A stretch of 64,000 nt of DNA from Silurus meridionalis (lineage: Eukaryota; Chordata; Actinopteri; Siluriformes; Siluridae). Within the stretch, counting starts at the first letter, position 1, and each line of letters begins with the position of its first letter. Below the pieces are notes generated by a model. The model made no database searches and was not told where the DNA came from. It was given only the letters and a program-made list of their open reading frames with translations. Position numbers and translations under genes: made by a program. Shown piece by piece: positions 1 to 11,223 of this stretch. The stretch lies in assembly GCF_014805685.1 (NCBI RefSeq), contig NC_060886.1, positions 26,026,108 to 26,090,107 on the forward strand, given 5' to 3'.

Positions 1-1294
1 ACTTCTCATAAAGCTGCTCATAAGTCTTTTCCTTGGCTTTTGCCACATCCCTCTTTACCTGCTGCCGCATCTCCTTGTACTCCTGCCTACTTTTCTCATC
101 ACTCTGTCAATCCCACTTCTGTTTTGCCAACCTCTTTCTCCTTATGCTCTCCTGCACTTCTTCATTCCACCACCAGGTCTCTTTGTCTTCCTTTCTATTT
201 CCAGATGTCACACCAAGTACCTTTCTAGCTGTCTCCCTTATCACTTCTGCAGTAGTTGCCCAATCATCCAGCACCTTCACCACCACTGAGCCCCTGTCTG
301 ACCTCTTCTCTAAACCTTACACTACAGGCTTCCTCCCTCAGTTTCCACCATCTTCTTTAAGTTCCATCTCCTACATAGAACATCCGTCTGTGTGGACCTT
401 CCTCCACTGTTATACGTAAACAATGATCCTCTTTCTTAAAATAAGTATCACCACTGACATTTCCATCCTTCCACCATCTACCACCATCTGCCCACATCGT
501 TCACATTTTTCTTCTTAAGGCTATACCTACCCATCACCTCCTCATCACCTCTGTTTCCTTCATCTACATGCCCATTAAAATCTGCCCCAATCAGCTCTCT
601 TTTATTTGTAGGTACACCATCTACCACTTCATCTAACTCACTCCAGAATCTTTCCTTCTCCTCCATCTCACAGCCAACTTGTGGAGCATATGCACTGATG
701 CCATTTATCATCATCCCTTCAACTTCCAGCTTCACGTTCATCAACCTATCAGAAACTCTCTTCACCTCCACTACACTCTTACTGTACTCTTCCTTTAGCA
801 TCACCCCTACACCATTTCTCTTTTCATCTACACCATAATAGAACAGTTTAAACCCACCTCCAATGTTCCTGGTCTTACTCCCTTTCCACTTGGTCTCCTG
901 AACACACAACATATCTACCTTTCTCCTCTCCATCATATCAGCTACCTCTCTCCCTTTACCCGTCATAGTACCAACATTTAATGTACCAACCCAAACCTCC
1001 ACTCTCCTACACTGCTCCTTTTCCTGCCATCTCTTTAGACGTGTTTCTTCTCTCCTTCTCCTCCTTCGGCCAACAGTAGCCCAATTTCCATTGGTACCCT
1101 GCTGGCTATTGATACCTGTGGCGGTCGTTGGTAACTCTAGCCTCGACCGAACCGGTATGAAATTTTTATTTGTAATCCCCATTTTCGGTTTGGCACGTTT
1201 TACACTGCTCTTCCTAACGCAATTCTTCCCATTTATCCGGGGTTGTAACCGGCACTAAGAGTGCACTGGATTGTGCAACCCTAATGGCTGGGTT
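1..1294 (-). mobile_element. RTE-clade LINE, 5' part (endonuclease), cut by window edge
   Basis: Read on the minus strand, 1182 down to 478 encodes an apurinic-type endonuclease domain with the segments GTLNVGTMTGKGRE, CVQETKWKG, ISAYAPQVGCE and GADFNGHV, typical of non-LTR retrotransposons. The 5' leader (about 1183-1294) closely matches the leader of the complete copy at 18248..21380. The reading frame breaks near 478, and the continuation toward position 1 is the linker that precedes reverse transcriptase in the complete copy. The element runs out of the window at position 1, so its 3' end cannot be judged. It lies upstream of the first ANKZF1 exon found. The clade call rests on the overall protein pattern and a (GAA)n-type 3' tail in sister copies. 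Confidence 0.85.
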
Positions 1295-1687
1295 GTGTAG
1301 ATGACTAGGATAGCCTTTTTTGTAATCTCAGAAATATTTCTAAGATAAGAAATCATCACTGCATTACAATATCATTATGAAGAAGAGAAACTATTTCATG
1401 CTTTTGTTACCTTTTGGATGTTGCCTTACTGTTTCGAATGCAGCAGCAATTGTGGAGAGTTCATGCTTATAGTGTCTTGCTGAAATGGGGTGTTAGGATG
1501 CTAATGCCTGCCCACCCTGACACATTAGGTTTGTTGATTGTAGACAGGATGTCCACTTTATGTTTTACTTTTTGCTCTCTCTCTTTTAGTTCCTCCCTAC
1601 ATTGTCCTTAATAATTATGGGACAATACAAATGTAATAATCCATGTTTATTTCTAGCTTTTTCTCCCTTTGAGCAGCAGGTACCGTT

Positions 1688-1900
1688 TTAGTCTGGTTCC
1701 CATCATGTCTTCTTCCTAATGTAATTTCATGGAGTTTTCTCTAACCAGTCACCTTTAGCTTGCTCAATTGTGATGCATAAATATGGACAAATTTATGAAA
1801 TAAAAATGTATATCCGTAATTAATTTATTTTTGTAAAGCTGCTTTGTGACAATGCCCTCAGTCTCTAGCAACTGTGGTGTACAAATACAATTAATTTCAG
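1688..1900 (+). mobile_element. Decayed L2-type LINE 3' tail
   Basis: Recognisable pieces of the common fish L2 3' end occur in order: GTCTGGTTCC near the start, then TGTAAAGCTGCTTTGTGACAA around 1835, then ACAAATACAATTAATTT. Better-preserved versions are at 40900 (+) and, reversed, at 57003 and 24024. It is a non-coding remnant. Nothing else could be assigned between 1295 and 2161, and the missing first exon of ANKZF1 was not seen there. Confidence 0.55.
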
Positions 1901-2161
1901 TTTGTGACTACAATAATGCTTAATTAAAAAAAAAATTATTAATTAATTCATTAATTTTACCCCAAATATATTCCGATTTTGACAAATTTTCACAGATTTT
2001 TACCATTTTACAAAGTTCAAATTAGTTCACAACTTAGACAAAGTGTGAACCCTATCAAATAAAGACAAAAATAAATAATCGTAAAACCCTTGTCCATGTA
2101 CACTTGTGTGAAAATTAACGTCTTTCTTCGGTGTATCTAAATGAAATGTATTTGTTTGTAG

Positions 2162-4281
2162 AATTTCCTGACGATAAAAGAGGAATGGACAGAACAGGAG
2201 ACGAGCTAGTGTCACCTGGAGAAGTGTCAGACAGGAAGTTTTGCTCTGCGTGTCAGTGCTCATTCGACAGTCGTGAAGAACAGGTGCAGGGATTTCATGC
2301 AAAGCTTTTAACAGACTATTTCTTTTTTCTGCTGAGTAAACATTCTGAAGATATGCAGTTTGATCCAATGTTTATGTGCAGTTTGTATGTTTCTTCAGAT
2401 GGAGCATTATAAACTGGACTGGCATCGCTTCAATCTGAGGCAGCGAATTGCTGGACGATCACCGATCACAGTGGAGGAGTTCGAAAAGAAGACAGGAATG
2501 GGTACATTTATTTGCTCTCATGTTTCATACACTGCAGAAAATCCCGTAGAAATGCATAGATCATGTATTAATTTGTGAGTAGTGATGAGTGTCATTAGTA
2601 CAATCACAGTAAGGCGAATTAAAACCCTTGCTCTTGTCTACATTAGTTTCTTGTGTGTTTCTGAACAGGGGATATGTCAAGTATTTCAGGTTCAGACTCT
2701 GGGGACGAGGAGGAGGATGATAACGCTGTTAATGATGCGATTTCTTATGGAGGCCGCCCATCTACAAAAGTTTTGCTCCAAAACTCTCAGGGACAGTATT
2801 TATATCTGTACCGGTGTGCAATACAGAAAAGAACAGTAAGTACATTAAGAGAGTTGCACACAAAGCCTTTAGGAGTCTAGAATTTTTTTTGTCATACCAA
2901 TACCTTTTTAATCAAATACAAAAAAGGATCAACAGTTCAGAGCCGATCCTTGATGCAGTCCAACCTTCAGCTTAAACCAGTCTGTCATTCCTACTGCACA
3001 CTTCACTGCTGTCACACTGTCCTCATACATGTCCTGCACCACCCTCACATACTTCTATGGCACACCTGAATTCATCATGCAATACCACAACTCCTCTATT
3101 GGCACTCTGTCATACCAATACCTTTTTAATCAAATACATAAAAAGGATCAACAGTTGTATTAGTTATTAAGTGACCCAGGATTCGTCTCTCACAGTATCC
3201 TACAGTGAAACATTAGGAGTGAAGATTAGTGTGAAATATAACCCTATTTCCAAAAACGTTGGGGTGTATGTGTGAAATGTTAATACGACATATAATTTTT
3301 TTCAGACATATTTTATTCACAACAGAACATAGAAAACATATATTTAGCAACTAATGAGGTTAATTGGCAACAGGGTCAGGAGTATTGGGTATAAAAAGAG
3401 AGGCAGAGTCTCTCAGAAGATGGACGAGAGTTCAACAATCTGCAAAAACTGCATCTACAAATATCGGAACAAATTTCAAAGAATATCTCATTATCTACAA
3501 TATACAATATCAGAGAATCTGGAAAAAGTCTCTGTGCACAAGGGACAAAGGTAACAGATCAATATTGGACGCTTGTCATCTTTAAATTCTCAGGTAGCAC
3601 TGCATTAAAAACACGCATTATTCCGTAATGGAAATCATTGCAAGGGTTTAGAAAAATCTCCAGAAATCAATATTTGTGAACACAGATTGCCATGTTAGCC
3701 ACAAATGGAAAGTATGCATGATCCAAAAATGGCACCATTTTCTTTGGTCCAAAGTGCATTTAAAATTAAGGCATTGTGGGAAAACTGTTCTGTTTTGGAA
3801 ACCATGCAAGTCCTTTGGAGTTAAGAGGAGAGGTACTATCCACCTCACTATCATCGCTAAATTCAAAAATCATCTCTGATTGTATGGTTGGTGAATTAGT
3901 GCTCATGGAATGTGCACCTTGCACATCTGGAAAGGCACCACCAATGCTGAAAGTTATATACAGATTTTAGAACCACATTTCCTTCCATCCAGACCTTTTT
4001 TTTTTTTTTTTTTAGGAAAGACCTTGCATATTTCTGCAAGACGTTGCTAAACTACATTCTGGAAACTATTACAACAGCATAGCTTCATAGTTGATGAGTC
4101 CAGGTGCTAAACTGTCCTGCTTGTCATGAAACAAAAAATATGACAAAGAAAACCCAGGACTGTTGAGCAGACATAAAGTCTCAGAACACAAAACTCCCGC
4201 AACTGGACTCCTTTTTTCCCCAGATGTACATGGACTACTTCATATATAGGAGATGCTACACAGTGGAAACCATGGCACTGC

Positions 4282-4352
<71 letters not shown>

Positions 4353-4585
4353 TGCGAGATTTTGGGGAACAACCTCCTTCCCTCAGTTAGAGCATTGAAG
4401 ATGGGTCGAGGCTGGGTCTTCCAACATGACAATGACCCGAAGCACACAGCCAGGATAACCAAGGAGTGGCTCTGTAAGAAGCATATCAAGGTTCTGGTGT
4501 GGCCTAGCCAGCCAATCTTTGGAGGGAGCTCAAACTCCGTGTTTCTCAAAATAGCAGGGTGTTCAAATACTTATTTTCCTCACTG

Positions 4586-4659
<74 letters not shown>

Positions 4660-6128
4660 GTGTATGTTCTCTCTTCTGTTGTGAATAAAATGCCCATGGT
4701 TTGCCAAGAGTTTTGGCATTGGGTGTTCTTTTGGTCAGGTCTCCACATGCTTTTGACCTTATAGTTTATATAGCATAAGGCATTGTTTTTGTTGTTGCTG
4801 TATTACAGTAGAAATATCAGAGTCAAATAAAACAATACAGCATTAGGTTGTAGACTTTTGCCTCTGCATTAAAAATAAAAAAAAAATCTGTTCTTCAGAT
4901 TGAAACTGAGACAAATGTGGTTGATTCTTTGCTGAACATCTCCGAGAAGACTTTATGGGTGATTCTGATGACAGGTGGTGGCCATTTTGCTGGAGCTGTT
5001 TATAAAGGGTTAGTAGACTTTCACATGATCAATATTAGCAGTGCCATATGAGTGTAAATATGAGCTGTTTAAGTACCTCGCATGTTGTGCATAAAATGGT
5101 TGTGATATTATTTGAACACTAAAATTATTATTTTTACGTTTTGAATGTATGTTGCATGTTAAGTACTTGAAGAATTGAGCCTGATGATCAGTCACAATAT
5201 ACAAATATGCTAAGAAGTATAAGGATAAAGAGGAAAAACTTAATGCCATTTTCACTTGATGTCATGATGTCATTCAAAAAATATCTACAATTGTAATGTT
5301 GATCTGCTGAAAAGCATGTTTTCTTAATCAAGTCAGTCCGTAACTGGTATGTTTTTCTTATATTACAGGAACGAGGTACTGCAGCATAAGACGTTCCACC
5401 GTTACACAGTTCGAGCGAAACGAGGAACGGCTCAGAGTGTTTGCGATGCCCAGAATAGAGCCCACGCCCCCAAATCAGCTGGATCTGCTCTCCGGCGCTA
5501 TAACGAGGCCGCCTTAACAAAGGCATGTACAAATAACACTAATGTAATTGGTTATGTTACAGCACACATACTGTAGATAGCCACAGTTTTAGTTTCTTTG
5601 CGGAATGCACAGGTTGAGTAGCATTTACTGTTAGAATTTCAATATCTGCCGTTCACTTATTAATACAACGCATAAACACAACCACTTCCTCATCAGGAGA
5701 TTCAGGAGCTGCTGAAAAACTGGGCTGAATATTTAACTCACGCCAACACCATTTTCCTTCGCGCCCCAAAATATAACCGGAGTGTGTTTTTTGGAGGTCG
5801 TGGAGCGCCACTGGAGAAAAAAGACCCAAGAATTCAGTCAATTCCTTTTGCTACTCGCAGAGCCACGTTCAGCGAAATAGCACGTGTGCATGGCGTCCTC
5901 TCAATGCTACAGATTTATGGTATACATCTCTTTATTCATCTTTATTGATAGTTAGTAGTTATTAATGTTTTGTTTAGATATAAGAAGTACTGTATAGAAT
6001 AAACCTTGACAGTACATGTTGCAAAATGCAAAGCAATCAACTCTATGCTATATGATGAACATCAGATCATTGTACCTAAAGGAAAGAAGTTTGGACATTT
6101 AAATGTTTTAAACAGGCCTTAGAGTAAT

Positions 6129-6186
<58 letters not shown>

Positions 6187-6789
6187 AATGTGACTGTGTG
6201 TGCCAAAGTCTAAATGTTTAAATGTTTGAACCTATTTCCTGTTTATCAGTTACTGTGTATACACAATTAATGTACATTGTGCGTGTATTTACAGATAAAA
6301 CCACAGACGTATGCAGCATTCTGAGTTCGTCCAAAAGAATGTGGCAGAAAAAACCTTCAAATCAAACCAAAGAAAATGCAGCAGGTGGGTTACAGCTCTA
6401 ATCACCCAAAATGCTTCGTGTGGTCGGTGTGTCTTTGTCTAGAATAAATTCAAACTGTTATTTGCTGATTGAACGATGTGGAGCAGTACACCTGGTTTGT
6501 CTTTGTGTCAGTAGCCCATCAGGTAGACCAGCAGGATGATGAGGAGGAGGAAGAAGAGGATGATGACATCTCTGTACAGATGAAAATGGAGTATGTGACC
6601 ATGTCCACTTTGGACTTAAGGGAACATGAAATCAAACCCAGCAGGAAGCAACGGAAAAAGAGGAAAGAGAAAAAAACAGAGGCAACTGAGAAGGAGGAGA
6701 AAACTATGGAAAGTGAAGGTATTATTCTTCAAACCAAGATCACTGACTTTACATATAAACGTTTTAAGTGAAACATATTTCCCATTATG

Positions 6790-6863
<74 letters not shown>

Positions 6864-7593
6864 ATTATTATTTTTTTACTTATTATTTTATATGCATGCA
6901 TTGTTAGACTTTGGCAGCAGAGAGCAAAAGAATGAGAGAAAGGACGATAAGGCGAGAGAAGTGAAAACAAAAGACAAGAAAAATCCAAAGAACGACGAAC
7001 CTAATGAAGAAGGTAAAGTGTATTTTTAAGCTTTCTTTGTAATCTCTAATATTTGCATGGAAACTGAACATTGTAACCATTAATATAAAATAAAAATGAT
7101 TATTGTATTTCTATTGTGAAAAAGTACCATTAAGTGCATTACTTGCTTAATATTAGATAGGAATATAGTTAACATCAGCAAGCTATATGTTAATTTAAAT
7201 AGATGCTATGCTATAAAATGTGAGCTTTTATGTGTAATAGGATTTTAGATGGATGTTTTGTCGATTCATTTATGTACGGGTAGATGAGGTTTGTGTATCG
7301 TGGGAGTTTGGCATCCAAGACGCTCTCTACACAGCATGTAAAACCGGTGACACAGAGGCATTGCACACACTCCTGCAACAGGAAAAGGACACATTAATCC
7401 GACTCCTTAACACGGCGATTGACTCAGCCGGATACACACTGCTACACGTGGCATCAGCAGCTGCACAGAAATATGCTGTTATGCTGTTATTGGAGATGGG
7501 AAGCGACCCGACATGCAGGTAACATTGATACATCTGCTACAAAATTTAATGCACAGAGGCAAAAATATTACTGGATTAATTGTTTTGAATAAA

Positions 7594-7654
<61 letters not shown>

Positions 7655-9376
7655 TTTTTTTAATTAATCAGTTAAAAATGTTTTTATAATTGAAAATTAT
7701 GCTTATTATAACTATATAAACCCTAATTCAGAGTGTTTATGTATAAAAGTGTACTTTTTTCTTACTCGTTTTTAATGATGTTTGCAGAGGGCAAGTAGTC
7801 AACCATGCGTAAAAACACGATATATAATCTAATACAACATTGTTTTGCCATTTTTTGTTTAATAAAATACCCAGGCATTTTGTTCAGGTGTGAAGATCTA
7901 AGCATTTAGAATATACAATTAATAACATTTTGTCATTTTAAGACATATGCATAAATTAAATTTGCAAACATGGTAAAGGGATTTTGTCTGTCAAACTCTG
8001 AAGCAAGAAAGACACGTCATTCTACAGGAGGAATAAAACCCCAAGAAGTTCGGTATAACCATATCAAGGCTATAGGTTAGAGCAGGATATTATCAGAGAG
8101 TTTGCTTCGTTAATAAAAAAATACATTAGTTGCTATGAGTTTATTCTATTCACAGATATAAACTGTCTGTTTCACTTCTATGACGGACTTGCACTTTCTA
8201 CACAGGGATAGAAAAGGCCAGACACCATATGCAGTTGCACCAGACAAAGAAAGCAGAAATATGTTCCGAAAATTTATGGCTGAACATCCAGACAAATACG
8301 ACTATGCTAAAGCTCAGGTAGGACACGAGTGACATAATCAGGTGGCATCATTACACTTAATTACATTTTTGAAATAAATGTGCTTTGTCTTTTATTTTCT
8401 CTTTAGCACTCTAATTCTTAGACATACACAGGCACACAAAAAGAACTAAAACATGTTACTACACTTTTCAATACAACACACAAATATTACATTTAAACAT
8501 TGTTTGATTACATTAATATCTTTATCATCATTTAATTACAAATGATTTGCCTGGACAATGTTTTTTCACCCCTTGGCCAGAAGAAGGCTTTATTTTATTT
8601 TATTTAATTTTTAATGCATTTGAATTTTGATAAAAGATTGCGCATGCTTAGCAGTTCAAACTTTGGAGTTGAGCAGTCTGTGTATTAAAGGTCCCAGGGC
8701 CACTGACAGCTGAAATAGAGAGCAAGAAAGCAGAAAAGAAAAAGGCGCAGAAGGCAGCGAAGAAGCAGCGTGAGAAGGAGCGGCGAGAGGAGAAAAGAAA
8801 AGAAGAGGAAGAGCAAGAGGAGAAGCGGAGGTTTTTAGCGCTGAGTGAGCGAGAAAAGGTATTGTGAGAGGCTTAAAACTCGTCTGTGGAAACAGCAGGA
8901 ATAATTGTGGGACTGAAGACCTATCAAATGTTATAACCATTATTACATTACATATGCAGTGTACAGTATATACAGCACATTTCATACCCAAAGGACCTCC
9001 TTTGTTTGTCTTTTGGCTGTTTGTCCTTTCAGCATTGTATAAATCATCGTGTGTTGTTTTTTTGTTGTTGTTTAGCGAGCACTGGTTGCAGAAAGACGAT
9101 TGGCTGAGCAGGTAGCCAAAAACGGAGGAACAATCACTAATATCAGGTAGCTTGTTATTGCTTGTGTTTTGTGGTTTAAAAACGTCCTAACTATTGAAAA
9201 CAGAATTATTATAACTGAGCTGTTAAAAGAATTGTGTGTTTATTCCTTGTAGGCGGTGCTGGCAGTGTGGAGAGTCTCTGCTGGGGAAAGTTCCATTTGA
9301 ATATCTACAGTACTGTTTCTGCTCAACACGCTGTGTCCAAACACACCGTAAAAGCAACATTACTACCAAACCATAA
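2162..9376 (+). CDS. ankzf1: ANKZF1 (Vms1-type ribosome-quality-control factor), 14 exons, 5' exon missing
   Basis: Family role: ANKZF1/Vms1 releases stalled nascent chains from 60S-bound peptidyl-tRNA and binds VCP/p97. Exons read: 2162-2283, 2399-2501, 2669-2835, 4899-5008, 5369-5522, 5697-5919, 6295-6384, 6512-6718, 6908-7012, 7284-7518, 8206-8317, 8691-8858, 9076-9146, 9253-9376 (stop TAA). All phases agree, giving 1991 nt (about 663 codons); the human protein is about 726 aa, so roughly 60 N-terminal residues are missing. Domains in order: C2H2 finger (FCSACQCSF with EHYKLDWH); acidic linker; VLRF1 domain with GTAQ, whose Gln codon at 5433-5435 is the proposed catalytic Gln, then [17 protein letters not shown]; charged K/E-rich linker; ankyrin repeats ([20 protein letters not shown]); K/E/R coiled coil; VCP-interacting motif [11 protein letters not shown] across exons 12-13; C-terminal zinc site CWQCG with FCSTRC. 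All but one intron are GT-AG; the intron after 5522 starts with GC. The acceptor at 7284 is weak but is the only one found that keeps the frame. Confidence 0.95.
2938..3108 (-). mobile_element. Internal RT fragment of the RTE LINE inside ANKZF1 intron 3
   Basis: About 170 bp closely matching the minus-strand LINE at 19105-19280 (reverse-transcriptase region, from GCCGATCCTTGATGCAG to GGCACTCTGTC). It has neither the LINE 3' end nor its 5' end. It is bracketed by a 47/48-bp direct repeat (2891-2937 and 3109-3156) of sequence unrelated to the LINE, so it looks like a patch inserted with a long duplication and not a normal retrotransposition. Confidence 0.8.
3236..4283 (+). mobile_element. Tc1/mariner transposase relic in ANKZF1 intron 3
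   Basis: The start resembles a common fish Tc1-like terminus (CCAAAAACGTTGGGG). It continues through remnants of a Tc1-type transposase: the HTH region around 3400-3560, the central region around 3640-3870, and a C-terminal region near 4080-4280 ending in GATGCTACACAGTGGAAACCATGG. Many stops and indels make it non-functional. It includes a T-run at about 3998-4013. Expansion of the adjacent (TA)n array has replaced its right end. Confidence 0.7.
4284..4345. repeat. (TA)n microsatellite
   Basis: About 60 bp of nearly pure TA repeat separating two Tc1 fragments in ANKZF1 intron 3. The array produces spurious Tyr/Ile reading frames on both strands. Confidence 0.97.
4346..4589 (+). mobile_element. 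Tc1 transposase C-terminal fragment with right terminus
   Basis: Encodes [19 protein letters not shown], the conserved block before the last catalytic residue of Tc1 transposases, followed by a damaged VLVWPSQ segment. It ends in a terminus-like CAAATACTTATTTTCCTCACTGTA that runs straight into another (TA)n array. It is a different Tc1 family from the relic just upstream. It is a dead fragment. Confidence 0.85.
4590..4657. repeat. (TA)n microsatellite
   Basis: About 68 bp of TA repeat starting at the TA target of the Tc1 fragment. Arrays seeded at Tc1 TA target sites recur in this window (13604, 34260). Confidence 0.97.
5523..5524 (+). promoter_or_regulatory. Non-canonical GC splice donor of ANKZF1 intron 5
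   Basis: The exon ends ..TTA ACA AAG and is followed by GCATGT. The next exon starts at 5697 with GAG ATT CAG in phase 0 and continues the conserved protein. The nearby GT at 5526 would leave the wrong phase for either possible acceptor. A GC-AG intron is therefore the simplest reading; these are a minor, standard class of U2 introns. Confidence 0.75.
6131..6182. repeat. (CA)n microsatellite
   Basis: About 50 bp of uninterrupted CA repeat in ANKZF1 intron 6 (5920-6294). Confidence 0.97.
6794..6862. repeat. (TA)n microsatellite
   Basis: About 68 bp of TA repeat in the short ANKZF1 intron between exons 8 and 9, ending about 45 bp before the acceptor at 6907. Confidence 0.97.
7594..7649. repeat. 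(TG)n(TA)n microsatellite
   Basis: Short TG run followed by about 48 bp of TA in ANKZF1 intron 10. The rest of that intron (7650-8205) is AT-rich with no recognised feature. Confidence 0.95.
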
Positions 9377-9549
9377 GAGAGAGAGAGAGAACTGGGAAGC
9401 TACTGCCACCGTTTTATAGAAATTGAATGATCAAATTCTTTACTCAGTAATGAATCAAACATGTATCACAAACATGAAAAAATGCATCATGAAACTAAAA
9501 TTATGACTATAAGAGTGGGCAAGTGGAATTACTGATGCGATTATAAGGA

Positions 9550-9555
9550 AATAAA
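9550..9555 (+). terminator. Candidate ANKZF1 polyadenylation signal
   Basis: AATAAA 174 bp after the ANKZF1 stop, with a second AAATAAA about 20 bp later. The spacing fits a short 3' UTR. No transcript evidence is available. Confidence 0.5.
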
Positions 9556-9576
9556 AATATTTATTACAAATAAATT

Positions 9577-10317
9577 CAGATAAGTGAATCGGATGACCTC
9601 ATTCACCTGGAATATTATATACTTTTGTATATTTTCTCAATCTTTCAGAAAAACACAAAACAATGATGCGTTTCAAAGCAGCGTTCATTACAAAATTTGA
9701 ACATTATATATCAATGTATATAGCTTTATAATGCCATGTTTATAAAAATATCATTGAAACATTTTTTTGGATTGTTACATTTTTATATATATATATTTTT
9801 TTTTACATTTTTTATATCAGATATTCAAGTGCAATGTGGTATATTAATACAAATTTACTTTAAGGAAACACAAATAATACTAAAACGCATGCAGCATTCT
9901 AATACCTATGAACCAGAAATTGAAGATTAACACAAAATATGTCTAATATTTAGTCTTTGGCCTGCCATTTTAGACTGTAAAAGATACAAAAGTGAATAAC
10001 TTTAATGACTATAATTCACTTATTAGATGGAGAAATTAATTAGTCGACTTCGATATATGAAGCACTTATGAGTGTTATATGAATACAAATATAACAGCAA
10101 GTAATATTGATATTCTTAGAAAGTAAAAGCAATGTGCATTGGTTTACATTAAATATGAAATGCATTAATGTTCTAAATCGATTTTTTTGTGAAGGCTTTG
10201 CAGTGCCCTGCACAATAATCACCCCTGGAATATTTCTACCTGTCACTAATTTCATTGCAATCTCAGGTTTCTCATTTCGATTCAATTTAGTTAATTGCAA
10301 ATAAGGAATAGACATTA
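9577..10317. other. Intergenic AT-rich sequence, nothing recognised
   Basis: Low-complexity AT-rich DNA with T and TA runs (about 9765-9815). No reading frame here resembles a protein, and no transposon end was recognised. Confidence 0.5.
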
Positions 10318-10460
10318 GAAGGTCATATGTTTAAATCCCAGCAATGCCATACTGCCACTGTTGGCCCCTTGTCCATCAGCTAATTAGATGAAACATGAGA
10401 TAGCTATTAGTCTAGTTAGCATGGATAAGGGCATTTGTAAAAAGCTGCAAACGTGACTAT
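10318..10460 (+). mobile_element. Decayed tRNA-derived SINE
   Basis: Contains a box-B-like GTTTAAATCCC at about 10330, then CAATGCCATACTGCCACTGTTGGCCC and the body segment GGATAAGGGCATTTGTAAAAAGC, all typical of fish tRNA-derived SINEs. The box A end is not clear. Related SINEs in better condition are at 32934 and 52367. Confidence 0.6.
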
Positions 10461-11223
10461 AAAAACATGAACGTGACCAAATGATGTTTTTGGTGTGATC
10501 GACCAGGATTAAGATACTAGGCAAGTTTCAGTAAAAAATAAAAATAAAAATAGTCTGAAGGGTTTGAATATTTATGCAAGCTACATTTTTTTTTAAATGA
10601 TTTTGACTTTGAAAATGTACTTTAAAAGCATATTAACTGTCTGAGAGAATCTGTGTACATGTTTATATATTCAAGATAAATTGGATGACTTTTAAGTGAA
10701 TATTTTATAAGGCACTGTAGAAAACTATGGACTGCTAGACAGGTCTCTGTCCAGGGCCATAACCCAAACCCCATTCACTCCACCAGGCCACCTCTGGGCA
10801 ACAAGAAAAGCCTGAACCTGAACCTCGACCAGGATAAAGTGAGTATGGAAGATTGCAGTGCTTGTTTATGCATAGGTTGAAAAATGTCATTTTTGCCATA
10901 ACCATCTATAATATTATAAATATTGAATAATTATAGTTGTGACACAGCTGGGGCGACTTGAACTATAATAAACCCTGACTGCTTCACAATTCTTCAAATA
11001 TATGCAATGAATACCTATAATAACGGGCCATCATGCATAATGCCTGTACACGCATGTGAGAATTTTAGCCACTGGGTTTGTGTGCAATCGGTGTTAAAAC
11101 GTTTTTTTGGTAGTTTTTGTTGTACTTTGTTTGAACAGAAATGCGTTTTGATTGATGTGTTTTTGATCTTCAAATCTGGATGCGCACGTGGTGACGCACG
11201 TCCGCACTCCCCCAGCAGCACCC
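10461..11223. other. Intergenic stretch between ANKZF1 and the MGN gene
   Basis: No coding exon recognised. Since the next gene runs leftward and stops at 11224, the right part is probably its 3' UTR, but no clear reverse-strand AATAAA was found there. Around 11160-11220 the sequence is unusually rich in G+C for this window. Confidence 0.4.

Noticed and set aside
33..419. Plus-strand open frame rich in Ser/Pro/Leu
   Set aside because: It is antisense to the RTE LINE linker; equivalent plus-strand frames lie over the LINE copies at 18134, 19473, 30365 and 46825.
1414..1611. Possible first exon of ANKZF1
   Set aside because: The frame has no similarity to ANKZF1 N-termini, and no donor of the needed phase joins it to 2162.
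4224..4748. Long Tyr/Ile-rich open frames on both strands
   Set aside because: They are translations of (TA)n arrays joined to Tc1 debris. The same applies to frames at 6626-6988, 13397-13785 and 34182-34402.
8656..8991. Minus-strand 111-codon frame
   Set aside because: It is antisense to the E/K-rich ANKZF1 exon 8691-8858, whose own frame is conserved.
10318..10345. Possible tRNA gene (box-B-like sequence)
   Set aside because: No acceptor stem or cloverleaf; it is followed by a SINE body.
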